DNA of 64,000 nucleotides from Nostocoides sp. Soil756. GTDB lineage: Bacteria; Actinomycetota; Actinomycetes; Actinomycetales; Dermatophilaceae. The DNA is taken from positions 320,924 through 384,923 of the forward strand of contig NZ_LMSE01000002.1 in assembly GCF_001428065.1 (NCBI RefSeq), given 5' to 3'. Positions 52,764 through 60,849 of the stretch are shown here, piece by piece. The notes under the pieces were generated by a model. It made no database searches and was not told where the DNA came from. It worked only from the letters and a program-made list of their open reading frames with translations. Within the stretch, counting starts at the first letter, position 1. Each line of letters starts with the position of its first letter. Both the position numbers and the translations under genes were made by a program.

Positions 52764-53329
52764 GCAACGAGCAGCAGATCTCGTCGGGCGGGGTGGCGGC
52801 CGGGTCCACCGAGCGGGCCGGCGCGCCCGTGGTGGGGGTGGTCATGGGGTCCGACTCCGACTGGCCGGTGATGGAGGCGGCGGTGCTGGCGCTCGACGAG
52901 CTCGGGGTCGCGTGCGAGGTCGACGTCGTGTCGGCCCACCGGATGCCCGAGGAGATGCTCGAGTACGGGCGGAGCGCCGCTGCGCGGGGGCTGCGGGTGC
53001 TCGTCGCGGGGGCGGGCGGGGCCGCCCACCTGCCCGGGATGCTCGCGTCGGTCACCTCCCTGCCGGTCATCGGCGTGCCGGTGCCGCTGGCCTACCTCGA
53101 CGGGATGGACTCGCTGCTCTCGATCGTGCAGATGCCGGCCGGCGTGCCGGTGGCGACGGTGTCGGTCGGCGGCGCGCGCAACGCGGGGCTGCTCGCCGCC
53201 CGCATCCTCGGGGCCGGCGAGGGCGCCGAGGCCGAGCGGTTGCGCGCTGCGATGGACGACTTCCGAGGTGCGTTGCGCGACCAGGCGCACGCCAAGGGGG
53301 CCGCGCTGCGCGAGCGCCGGCGCTCCTGA
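52760..53329 (+). CDS. purE: N5-CAIR mutase
   Basis: 189 residues; rearranges N5-CAIR to [26 protein letters not shown] and [11 protein letters not shown] are the class I PurE phosphate and substrate loops. A ~25-residue polar N-terminal extension precedes the fold. GTG start overlaps the purK stop by 4 bp, giving one translational unit for two consecutive purine steps. Two hairpins follow in the convergent gap. Confidence 0.96.
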   Translation: MSNEQQISSGGVAAGSTERAGAPVVGVVMGSDSDWPVMEAAVLALDELGVACEVDVVSAHRMPEEMLEYGRSAAARGLRVLVAGAGGAAHLPGMLASVTSLPVIGVPVPLAYLDGMDSLLSIVQMPAGVPVATVSVGGARNAGLLAARILGAGEGAEAERLRAAMDDFRGALRDQAHAKGAALRERRRS

Positions 53330-53418
53330 GGCCGGCGCGGCGTCGACGGCGGCATCCCGCGGGAGCGTCGAAGCAAGAGCTGTGCCACCAGACCCCGGCT
53401 GCCAGGTCTTGTCCGGTG

Positions 53419-53462
53419 AGCTTTTCGGGGTCACCCCCAAAAGCTGACGTCCCCCGCGGGGG
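53419..53462. terminator. Two hairpins in a convergent gap
   Basis: AGCTTTTCGGGG-TCA-CCCCCAAAAGCT (53419-53445, one mismatch) followed by the palindrome CCCCCGCGGGGG (53451-53462), directly next to the stop of the convergent CoA-binding gene at 53463. The A/T-containing stem is unusual here. Likely a bidirectional terminator between purE and the next gene. Confidence 0.6.
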
Positions 53463-53918
53463 TCAGCGCTGCATGCCGTCGCTGCGCAGCTTGGGCCACT
53501 CGATCTTCGGGCAGGTGTCCATGACGACGGCCAGCCCGGCCTCGCGCGCGCGGGTCGCGGCCGCCTGGTCCACCACGCCCACCTGCATCCAGACGGCGTC
53601 GAGGCCCAGCCGGTCCTTGTGCGCGATGGCGTCGTCGACCACCGCCCCCACGCGGCGGGAGTTGACGAAGCAGTCGACGACCTTCAGGTCCTGGTCGGGG
53701 ATGTCGGCCAGCGAGGCGTAGCCGGGGTACCCGTGGACCTCCTCAGCCTTGGGGTGCACCGCGACGATGGGCTTGCCGAGCTCGACCGTGAGCCACTGGC
53801 TCACCGACCAGGCCGGGCGCCGGCTGTTGGAGGAGAGCCCCACCACCGCCCAGATACCCGGATCCATGAGCAGCTCACGGATGAGGTCAGGGTCGTTCTG
53901 ATGCTGCAGTGCGCCCAT
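53463..53918 (-). CDS. CoA-binding protein (YccU-like)
   Basis: 151 residues with a single CoA-binding Rossmann domain: WAVVGLSSNSRRPAWSVSQWL (nucleotide loop), VAVHPKAEEVHGYPGYASLADIP, VDCFVNSRRVGAVVDDAI and AVWMQVGVVD. This is the YccU/DUF-type stand-alone CoA_binding_2 family, similar to the N-terminal domain of succinyl-CoA synthetase alpha; physiological role unclear. ATG at 53918 with CATGAT six bases upstream. Confidence 0.87.
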   Translation of the reverse strand: MGALQHQNDPDLIRELLMDPGIWAVVGLSSNSRRPAWSVSQWLTVELGKPIVAVHPKAEEVHGYPGYASLADIPDQDLKVVDCFVNSRRVGAVVDDAIAHKDRLGLDAVWMQVGVVDQAAATRAREAGLAVVMDTCPKIEWPKLRSDGMQR

Positions 53919-54003
53919 GCCGTCATCATGCCCGTTCGGCGTGGCGCCAAACCAGGCCTTCCGGGACCGGCGCCGAGCTCCTCGGGGGCGGCGCCCCAGG
54001 GCC

Positions 54004-55173
54004 TCAGTCGTTGCCGAACAGGTCGCGGGTGTAGACCCGATCCTCGACGTCGTGCAGCTCGGGCACCAGCCGGTTGGCGACGATGACGTCACTGCGCGCC
54101 TTGAGCTCCTCGAGCGAGACCACCGGCGAGCCGTAGAAGGTGTCGTCGTCGAGCCCGGGCTCGTGCAAGATGACCTCCACGCCCTTGGCCTTGATCCGCT
54201 TCATCACGCCCTGCACGCTGCTGGAGCGGAAGTTGTCCGAGCCCGACTTCATGACGAGCCGGTGGATGCCGACCACCCTCGGCCCGCGGGCCAGGACCTC
54301 GGAGGCGATGAAGTCCTTGCGGGTGGTGTTCGCAGCGACGATGGCGCTGATCAGGGTCTGCGGCACCGCGGCGTAGTTGGCCAGCAGCTGCTTGGTGTCC
54401 TTGGGCAGGCAGTACCCGCCGTAGCCGAAGCTGGGGTTGTTGTAGTGCATCCCGATGCGGGGGTCGAGGCCGACGCCGTCGATGATCTGGCGGGTGTCGA
54501 GCCCGTGCGTGGCCGCGTAGGTGTCGAGCTCGTTGAAGTACGCGACCCGCATGGCCAGGTAGGTGTTGGCGAAGAGCTTGATGGCCTCGGCCTCGGTGCT
54601 GTCGGTGAGCAGCACCGGCACGTCGTCGTCCAGCGCGGCGCCGGCCAGCAGCCGGGCGAACGCCACCCCCTGCGGCCCGCGGTCGCCGACGACGATCCGC
54701 GACGGGTGCAGGTTGTCGTGCAGGGCCCGCCCCTCGCGCAGGAACTCGGGGGAGAAGACGACGCGGTCGGTCCCCAGCCGTTCGCGCAGCCCGGCGGTGA
54801 AGCCCACCGGCACCGTCGACTTGACCACCGCGGTGGCGTCGGGGGCGATCCGCCGCACGTCCTGCACGACCTGCTCCACGGTGCTGGTGTCGAAGTAGTT
54901 GGTGCGCTCGTCGTAGTTCGTCGGCGTCGCGACGACCACGAACGTCGCGTCGCGGTAGGCGGCCTCCTTGTCGGTGGTCGCGGTGAGCCGCAGACCCCCC
55001 GCCGCCAGGTGCTCCGCGATGTCGGGGTCGTGGATGGGGCTGCGCCCGGCCCGGATGAGCTCGACCCGGGAGGCGTCGATGTCGTACGCGACGACATCGT
55101 GCTGCCGGGCGAGGAGGACGGCGAGGGAGAGGCCGACGTAGGAGGTGCCGACGACGCAGATCGTGGGAGCCAC
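54004..55173 (-). CDS. ugd: UDP-glucose 6-dehydrogenase
   Basis: 389 residues, the short form of the UDP-glucose/GDP-mannose dehydrogenase family. [18 protein letters not shown] is the NAD-binding site, KSTVPVGFT and [10 protein letters not shown] the substrate loop, [14 protein letters not shown] the core helix, and the catalytic cysteine stands in [12 protein letters not shown]. It makes UDP-glucuronate for capsule or wall polymers, fitting nearby LCP ligases and a glycosyltransferase. GTG at 55173 with TAGGCT six bases upstream (leaderless). Confidence 0.92.
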   Translation of the reverse strand: MAPTICVVGTSYVGLSLAVLLARQHDVVAYDIDASRVELIRAGRSPIHDPDIAEHLAAGGLRLTATTDKEAAYRDATFVVVATPTNYDERTNYFDTSTVEQVVQDVRRIAPDATAVVKSTVPVGFTAGLRERLGTDRVVFSPEFLREGRALHDNLHPSRIVVGDRGPQGVAFARLLAGAALDDDVPVLLTDSTEAEAIKLFANTYLAMRVAYFNELDTYAATHGLDTRQIIDGVGLDPRIGMHYNNPSFGYGGYCLPKDTKQLLANYAAVPQTLISAIVAANTTRKDFIASEVLARGPRVVGIHRLVMKSGSDNFRSSSVQGVMKRIKAKGVEVILHEPGLDDDTFYGSPVVSLEELKARSDVIVANRLVPELHDVEDRVYTRDLFGND

Positions 55174-55265
55174 GACAGCAGCCTAGGGCCGCCGGGCGGC
55201 CGCCGTCGACGAGGCCGGACGGTGGGGCATGATCGGCAGGACACCCACGTCCACGAGGAGCACGC

Positions 55266-56327
55266 ATGAAGTTCGGACTGTTCGTCCCGCAGGGCTGGCG
55301 GCACGACCTGGTCGGTATCGACCCCGCCCAGCACTGGGGGGTGATGGGGGGCCTCGCCCGTCGCGCCGACGGCATCGAGGGCTGGACCTCGATCTGGGTC
55401 TACGACCACTTCCACCCGGTGCCCCGCCCCACCGAGGAGGGCGTGCACGAGGCGTGGTCGCTGATGGCGGCCTTCGCGGGCGTCACCGGGCGGGTCCGGC
55501 TCGGCCAGATGTGCACGTGCATGTCCTACCGCGAGCCGACCTACCTGGCGAAGGTGGCCGCCACCGTCGACGCCATCTCCGAGGGTCGCCTCGAGATGGG
55601 GATCGGCGCCGGCTGGTACGAGCACGAGTGGCGCGCCTACGGCTACGGCTTCCCGGGCGCCGGGGAGCGGCTGGCCCGGCTGCGCGAGGGTGTCGAGATC
55701 ATGCGCCAGATGTGGACGACGGGCCGCGCCACCCTCGACGGCGAGCACTACCAGGTGGACGGCGCGCTGTGCTTTCCGCAGCCGCTGCAGGGCACCGTGC
55801 AGCCCGGGAGCCAGGCCAACGGCATCCCCATGTGGATCGCCGGTGGTGGTGAGAAGAAGACGCTGCGCATCGCGGCCGAGTACGCCGACTACACCAACTT
55901 CGACGGCACCCCCGAGGGCTTCAGCGCCAAGTCGGACATCCTGCGCGGGCACTGCGACGACATCGGCCGCGACTTCGGGACCATCGTGCGCAGCGCCAAC
56001 TACAACGTGGTCATCGGCCGCGACGAGAAGGAGGTCGCCGACCGCCTCGGGTGGATCCGCGACCACTACACCCGGGCCGGGCTGCCGGCCGGCGTGGTCG
56101 ACGACACGGTGCGCTCGTTCGAGACCGGGCCGCTGGTCGGCACGCCGGAGCAGGTGGTCGAGCGCCTGCGCGACCTCGAGCAGCGCGGGATGACCTACGC
56201 CATCACCTACTTCGTCGAGCAGGCCTACGACCTCTCCGGCGTCGAGCTGTTCGAGCGCGAGGTGATGCCCGAGCTCGGCGACACCGAGCAGCACGGCCAC
56301 CTCTGGCACCTGCTGCGCGGGGAGTGA
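55266..56327 (+). CDS. LLM-class F420-dependent oxidoreductase
   Basis: 353 residues of the luciferase-like TIM barrel: MKFGLFVPQGW, WTSIWVYDHFHPVPRP, VRLGQMCTCMSYREPTYLAKVAATVD, SEGRLEMGIGAGWYEHEW and WIAGGGEKKTLRIAAEYADYTNF. This is typical of actinobacterial F420-using (rather than FMN-using) members acting on unknown secondary alcohols or hydride-accepting substrates. ATG at 55266 with GAGGAG six bases upstream. Stands between ugd and an acyl-CoA dehydrogenase; no clear partner. Confidence 0.85.
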   Translation: MKFGLFVPQGWRHDLVGIDPAQHWGVMGGLARRADGIEGWTSIWVYDHFHPVPRPTEEGVHEAWSLMAAFAGVTGRVRLGQMCTCMSYREPTYLAKVAATVDAISEGRLEMGIGAGWYEHEWRAYGYGFPGAGERLARLREGVEIMRQMWTTGRATLDGEHYQVDGALCFPQPLQGTVQPGSQANGIPMWIAGGGEKKTLRIAAEYADYTNFDGTPEGFSAKSDILRGHCDDIGRDFGTIVRSANYNVVIGRDEKEVADRLGWIRDHYTRAGLPAGVVDDTVRSFETGPLVGTPEQVVERLRDLEQRGMTYAITYFVEQAYDLSGVELFEREVMPELGDTEQHGHLWHLLRGE

Positions 56328-56446
56328 GCGCGTGGCGGGGCGTCCCCGGGAGGGCGTCCCGTCGCCGCGACCGGGTGGCGAAGGGCACAGGGCGCCACCT
56401 TCGGCAGGCCGCCGCTGCGCCGCTACCGGGTCGTAGCATCGGAGGC

Positions 56447-57613
56447 ATGACGGGCAACAGCGACTTCGACACCTACCGGCTCTCCGAGGACCACGAGGCC
56501 ATCCGCGAGGCGGTGCGCGCCGTGGCCGAGGACAAGATCGCCCCGTACGCGGCCGCGGTCGACGAGGAGGCGCGCTACCCCCAGGAGGCGCACGACGCCC
56601 TCGTGGCCAGCGACTTCTTCGCGCCGCACGTCAGCGAGGAGTACGGCGGGGTGGGGGCCGACGCCCTGGCCACCTGCATCGTCATCGAGGAGGTGGCCCG
56701 CGCCTGCGCGTCCTCCAGCCTCATCCCGGCCGTCAACAAGCTCGGGTCGATGCCGCTGGTCCTGGCGGCGAACGAGGACGTGAAGAAGCGCTACCTCACC
56801 CCGCTCGCGGCCGGCGAGACGACGTTCTCGTACGGCCTCTCCGAGCGCGAGGCCGGCTCCGACACCGCCGCGATGCGGTGCAAGGCGGTGCGCGACGGCG
56901 ACGACTGGGTCCTCTCGGGGCAGAAGTCGTGGATCACCAACGCCGGGGTCTCGAACTTCTACACGGTGCTCGCGGTCACCGACCCCGACGGCCCCCGCGG
57001 CAACAACATCACCGCGTTCGTGCTGGAGAAGGGCGACGAGGGCTTCACCTTCGGCGAGAAGGAGCGCAAGCTCGGCATCAAGGGCAGCCCGACCCGCGAG
57101 CTGCACTTCGACGCCTGCCGCATCCCGGGTGACCGGGTGGTGGGCGAGGTGGGCGCGGGGCTGAAGATCGCGCTGAAGACGCTCGACCACACCCGCGTCA
57201 CCATCGGCGCCCAGGCCGTCGGTATCGCCCAGGGCGCCCTCGACCACGCGCTCGCGTACGTCAAGGAGCGCCAGCAGTTCGGCAAGCGGGTCGCCGAGTT
57301 CCAGGGCATCCAGTTCATGCTCGCCGACATGGCGATGACCCTCGAGGCCGCCCGCCAGCTGATGTACGTGGCGGCGGCCAAGTCCGAGCGCGACGACGCC
57401 GACCTGCCCTTCTTCGGGGCCGCGGCCAAGGCCTACGCCTCCGACGTCGCCATGCAGGTGACCACCGACGCCGTGCAGCTCCTGGGCGGGGCAGGCTACA
57501 CCCGCGACTTCCCGCTCGAGCGGATGATGCGCGACGCCAAGATCACCCAGATCTACGAGGGCACCAACCAGATCCAGCGCATCGTCATGGCGCGCCAGCT
57601 GCTGAAGGGCTGA
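56447..57613 (+). CDS. Acyl-CoA dehydrogenase, FadE25-like
   Basis: 388 residues. ITNAG-type FAD motif in KSWITNAGVSNFY, GLSEREAGSDTAAMR, RQQFGKRVAEFQGIQFMLADM, LLGGAGYTRDFPLERMMRDAK and the catalytic Glu in IYEGTNQIQR. Closest in pattern to short-chain acyl-CoA dehydrogenases such as mycobacterial FadE25, whose gene also lies beside purE/purK. ATG at 56447; TAGCAT seven bases upstream makes a leaderless start more likely than use of the GGAGG only one base away. A hairpin follows the stop. Confidence 0.88.
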   Translation: MTGNSDFDTYRLSEDHEAIREAVRAVAEDKIAPYAAAVDEEARYPQEAHDALVASDFFAPHVSEEYGGVGADALATCIVIEEVARACASSSLIPAVNKLGSMPLVLAANEDVKKRYLTPLAAGETTFSYGLSEREAGSDTAAMRCKAVRDGDDWVLSGQKSWITNAGVSNFYTVLAVTDPDGPRGNNITAFVLEKGDEGFTFGEKERKLGIKGSPTRELHFDACRIPGDRVVGEVGAGLKIALKTLDHTRVTIGAQAVGIAQGALDHALAYVKERQQFGKRVAEFQGIQFMLADMAMTLEAARQLMYVAAAKSERDDADLPFFGAAAKAYASDVAMQVTTDAVQLLGGAGYTRDFPLERMMRDAKITQIYEGTNQIQRIVMARQLLKG

Positions 57614-57615
57614 CC

Positions 57616-57640
57616 GCCCCTCCCGCACCACGGGAGGGGC
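57616..57640 (+). terminator. Hairpin terminator after the acyl-CoA dehydrogenase
   Basis: GCCCCTCCCG-CACCA-CGGGAGGGGC: perfect 10-bp stem with a five-base loop, beginning two bases after the stop codon. Confidence 0.75.
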
Positions 57641-57726
57641 TGCGATGCGGTCCCGGTGACCGCGGTCCGCCGAGGCGCGCGCCACCCGGCCGGCATCCCC
57701 GGAAGGCCGGGGTTGGCCGCTACTGT

Positions 57727-57742
57727 TTGCGCATGCACGCAA
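57727..57742. promoter_or_regulatory. Metal-sensor operator overlapping the kmtR start
   Basis: TTGCG-CATGCA-CGCAA, an inverted repeat covering the ATG at 57733 and starting right after the TACTGT -10 box (57721-57726). A dimeric ArsR-type repressor bound here would block both transcription start and the leaderless mRNA 5' end. Confidence 0.6.
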
Positions 57743-58089
57743 CCATTGAACCGCCGGTGTGGGGCGAGGACGTGGTGACCCTGGCCGTCGAGGTCCTACG
57801 GATGCTGGCCGACCCGACCCGCCTGCAGCTCACTGGTCTCCTGCTCGACGACGAGCACTCGGTCACCGACCTGGCCGAGGCCCTCGAGCGGCCCGTCCCG
57901 GCGGTGTCCCAGCACCTGGCGAAGCTGCGGATGGCCCGTCTGGTCACCTCTCGCCGGGTGGGCACGACCGTCCTGTACCGAGTGGAGAACGGGCACGTCC
58001 GGCAGCTGGTCGTCGACACCATCGGGCACGTGGAGCACCTGCTCGAGAACGTCCCCGCCCACCACCGGAGCGACGGAGGACACCGATGA
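57733..58089 (+). CDS. kmtR: ArsR/SmtB-family metal sensor, KmtR-like
   Basis: 118 residues. HTH SVTDLAEALERPVPAVSQHLAKLRMARLV, then RRVGTTVLYRVENGHVRQLVVDTIGHVEHL and an His-rich end PAHHRSDGGHR. This closely follows the Ni/Co sensor KmtR of M. tuberculosis, including ENxHVRQLV and the C-terminal HH pair. Metal ligands are probably His and Glu residues of the last helix and tail. KmtR represses a CDF exporter gene; here a CDF gene follows with a 4-bp overlap. ATG at 57733 is six bases after TACTGT (leaderless). Confidence 0.8.
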   Translation: MHATIEPPVWGEDVVTLAVEVLRMLADPTRLQLTGLLLDDEHSVTDLAEALERPVPAVSQHLAKLRMARLVTSRRVGTTVLYRVENGHVRQLVVDTIGHVEHLLENVPAHHRSDGGHR

Positions 58090-59156
58090 GCCACACCACC
58101 CGGGCCCACGTCCACGACACCACCGGCGGCGAGCACGGCCACGACGACGCTGCTCACGACCACGGTCACCACCACGGCCACGACCACCACCACGACCACG
58201 CCCAGGGCCGGGCCGCTCGCTGGGCCCATGCCCTCTCCGAGCTGTTCGGGGGTCACTCGCACGACGCCGCCGACCGCATCGACGACGCGGTGGAGGCCAC
58301 GAGCGCCGGGCGGCAGGCCCTGCTCGTCAGCCTCGTGGCGCTCCTGGTCACGGCCGCAGCCCAGGGGGTCGTGGTGGTCGTCTCGGGCTCGGTCGCGCTG
58401 CTGGGCGACACCCTGCACAACCTCGTTGACGCCGGCACCGCCCTGCCGCTGCTGGTCGCCTTCGGGCTCGCCGCCCGCGCCCGCACCGACCGCTACACCC
58501 ACGGCTTCGGTCGCGCCGAGGACCTGGCGGGCCTCGTCATCGTCGTCATGATCGCGCTCTCCGGCGTGCTGGTGGCGTGGGAGAGCATCGGTCGCCTCCT
58601 CGACCCGCGCCCGGTCACCCACCTGCCCGCCGTCGCGGCGGCCTCCGTGCTGGGGTTCCTCGGCAACGAGTGGGTGGCGCGGTACCGGATCCGCGTGGGG
58701 CACCAGATCGGCTCGGCCGCCCTCGTCGCCGACGGCCTGCACGCCCGCACCGACGGGTTCACCTCGCTGGCGGTCCTGGTCGGCGCCGGCGGGGTCGCCG
58801 TCGGCTGGTCGTGGGCCGACCCGCTGGTGGGGCTGCTCATCACGGTGGCGATCCTCGGCGTCCTGCGCTCGGCCGCCCGGTCGGTCGGGCACCGGCTCCT
58901 GGACGCCGTCGAGCCGGACCTCGTGCGCCGGGCCCGGGTGTCGGCCGAGGAGGTCGACGAGGTGCTGGCGGTGGACGACCTGCGGCTGCGGTGGGTGGGG
59001 CACCGGCTGCGGGCCGACGTCGCCGTGACCGTCGCCCGCTCGAGCGACCTGCCCGCCGCGGACGCCGTGGCCGCCCACGTCGAGGACCATCTGCGGCTGG
59101 ACCTGGCGCACCTGGGCGAGGTCGCGGTACGGGTCCGCGCGAGCACGCCGGCCTGA
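58086..59156 (+). CDS. Cation diffusion facilitator (metal exporter)
   Basis: 356 residues. A His/Asp-rich cytosolic N-terminus (about 16 His in the first 40 residues) probably buffers or senses metal. Six membrane helices follow; metal-site motifs are GDTLHNLVDAG in helix II and DGLHARTDGFTSLAVL in helix V, the HxxxD pattern of Zn/Co/Ni-transporting CDFs. A C-terminal cytosolic domain closes the protein. ATG overlaps the kmtR stop by 4 bp, so synthesis is released when KmtR binds metal. Exports Zn, Co or Ni; the metal is inferred from the sensor. Confidence 0.9.
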   Translation: MSHTTRAHVHDTTGGEHGHDDAAHDHGHHHGHDHHHDHAQGRAARWAHALSELFGGHSHDAADRIDDAVEATSAGRQALLVSLVALLVTAAAQGVVVVVSGSVALLGDTLHNLVDAGTALPLLVAFGLAARARTDRYTHGFGRAEDLAGLVIVVMIALSGVLVAWESIGRLLDPRPVTHLPAVAAASVLGFLGNEWVARYRIRVGHQIGSAALVADGLHARTDGFTSLAVLVGAGGVAVGWSWADPLVGLLITVAILGVLRSAARSVGHRLLDAVEPDLVRRARVSAEEVDEVLAVDDLRLRWVGHRLRADVAVTVARSSDLPAADAVAAHVEDHLRLDLAHLGEVAVRVRASTPA

Positions 59157-59180
59157 CGGATCCCGGGTTCGGTGGGGATC

Positions 59181-59224
59181 CGCCGGGCGGTGACGGGCCC
59201 GCCGGGCGGTGACGGGTCCGCCGG
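59181..59224. repeat. 19-bp tandem repeat
   Basis: Two copies of a 19-bp unit, CGCCGGGCGGTGACGGGCC (59181-59199) and one differing at a single base (59200-59218), plus a partial third, between the convergent CDF and LCP genes. Confidence 0.7.
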
Positions 59225-59225
59225 C

Positions 59226-60743
59226 TCAGGAGGTCTCGCAGATGTCCTCGGCGGCGGGGCGGGTCTCGATGGTGGGGGTGGCGCTCGGGGCCGGCTCGGG
59301 GGCCGTGACCGACGGGGTCGGCAGCGGAGAGGCCCCCACGCGGTTGGGGACCTCGACCACGTTCGGCGACCCCGCGCCCAGGGTGACCCGCACGAGTGTC
59401 CCGAGGCCCGTCGCCTCGGTGAGCTCGGCGCCCGGGAACGCGGCGGCGACGGTGCGGGCGGCGTCCTCCTGACCGGCCGAGTACTCGACCAGGGTGCCGG
59501 TGGTCGCGGGGGCGTTGCCGGTGCCCGAGACCGTGAACCCCTGGGCCTCGAGCGCCGCCCGGGCCTGGGTGGCCAGACCCGAGGTGCCCGAGCCGTTGAG
59601 CACCTGAACGGTGACGGCGTCGGGCGAGACGGTGAGCGGGCCCGGTGAGGCCGGGGTGGTCGGCTCCTCGCCGATCCTGTGGTCCTCGCGGAAGGCCTTC
59701 CAGATGAGCTCCGCCGACGGCGTCCACTGCACCCGGTTGGGGTCGGGCGGGTAGGTCTCGTTGGGGACCGTGACGAACTGGATGTTGTCCAGACCGATGG
59801 TGCGGATGCTCTCGGCCAGGTCCTTCATGGTGCCGAGGTCGAAGCCGGGGTCGGTGGTCAGCGAGCGGGTGGCCGCGTCGAGGAAGCCGTAGAGCTGGGT
59901 CGGGCGGAAGAGCAACCTGCTGGAGGTGGCCTCCTGCGCGACCGAGGAGAGGAACGCCTGCTGGCGCTTGATCCGCCCGAGGTCCGAGCCGTCGCCGATC
60001 GACTTGCGGGTGCGCACGTAGGCCAGCGCCTGCTCGCCGTTCAGCTCGTGGGTGCCGGGCGAGAGCTTGAGGTGGCTGTTCGGGTCGTCGATCGGCTGGG
60101 TGGTGCAGACCTTGACGCCGTCGAGGGCGTCGACCATCTCCTTGAACCCGCGGAAGTCGACCACGGCGTAGTGGTCGACGAAGACCCCGGTGTTGCCCTC
60201 GAGGGTGCGGATCAGGCAGCCGGTGCCGCCGATCTTGTAGTTGTGGTTCCACTGCCGCATGACCCAGGTGCTCTTGGGGGCGTCCTTGGAGCACTCCGGC
60301 GGCGCCTTGGTCATCGAGTCGCGGGGGATGGACACCACGGTGGCCCACGTGCGGTCGGCCGACAGGTGCACCAGCAGGTTGGTGTCCGAGTGCACGCCCG
60401 GGTCGTCGGGGACCGTGCCGTAGCTGGTGTTGCCCACGCCGGTGCGGTTGTCGGAGCCGAGCAGGAGGAGGTTGACGGCCTTGCCGGCCTTCGGGTCGCG
60501 AGTGGGGCGATCGGTGCCGATGGCCTGCGACACGTCGACCTTGGTGATGTTCTGGTTCAGGTGCCACGTGGCGTAGGCCGCACCGGCGCCGGCGAGGGCC
60601 ACGACAGCGACGAGCCCGATGGCGACGCGCCGGCGCCAGGAGTGGCCACGGGGGCCCGTCCGGCCGTGCACCTCGCGGCGTCGGGGGAACGGGTCGTCGG
60701 GGCCGTAGGGGGCCGGAGTCCCCGGGTTGGCGCCGCCGTCCAC
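59226..60743 (-). CDS. LCP-family (LytR-CpsA-Psr) ligase with LytR_C domain
   Basis: 505 residues: Arg-rich cytosolic start, one transmembrane helix (~38-60), extracellular LCP domain (~90-330) with LLLLGSDNRTG, TNLLVHLSADR, SIPRDSM, VDFRGFKEMVDALDGV and AYVRTRKSIGDGSDLGRIKRQQ, then a LytR_C domain (~385-455, VTVQVLNGSGTSGLATQA) and a Pro/Ser/Thr-rich tail. LCP enzymes transfer lipid-linked glycopolymers to peptidoglycan. GTG start at 60743 with AAGGGA upstream. First of three LCP genes here. Confidence 0.92.
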   Translation of the reverse strand: MDGGANPGTPAPYGPDDPFPRRREVHGRTGPRGHSWRRRVAIGLVAVVALAGAGAAYATWHLNQNITKVDVSQAIGTDRPTRDPKAGKAVNLLLLGSDNRTGVGNTSYGTVPDDPGVHSDTNLLVHLSADRTWATVVSIPRDSMTKAPPECSKDAPKSTWVMRQWNHNYKIGGTGCLIRTLEGNTGVFVDHYAVVDFRGFKEMVDALDGVKVCTTQPIDDPNSHLKLSPGTHELNGEQALAYVRTRKSIGDGSDLGRIKRQQAFLSSVAQEATSSRLLFRPTQLYGFLDAATRSLTTDPGFDLGTMKDLAESIRTIGLDNIQFVTVPNETYPPDPNRVQWTPSAELIWKAFREDHRIGEEPTTPASPGPLTVSPDAVTVQVLNGSGTSGLATQARAALEAQGFTVSGTGNAPATTGTLVEYSAGQEDAARTVAAAFPGAELTEATGLGTLVRVTLGAGSPNVVEVPNRVGASPLPTPSVTAPEPAPSATPTIETRPAAEDICETS

Positions 60744-60849
60744 TCGTTCGTCCCTTCGGTGCTGGTGCAGGTGGTCCCCCGGAGCCGGGGACGCGTGAGT
60801 CTAACCGCCGGGGCTGGGCGCACCCTGTGTGCCGCCGGGCCGCCCCGCC

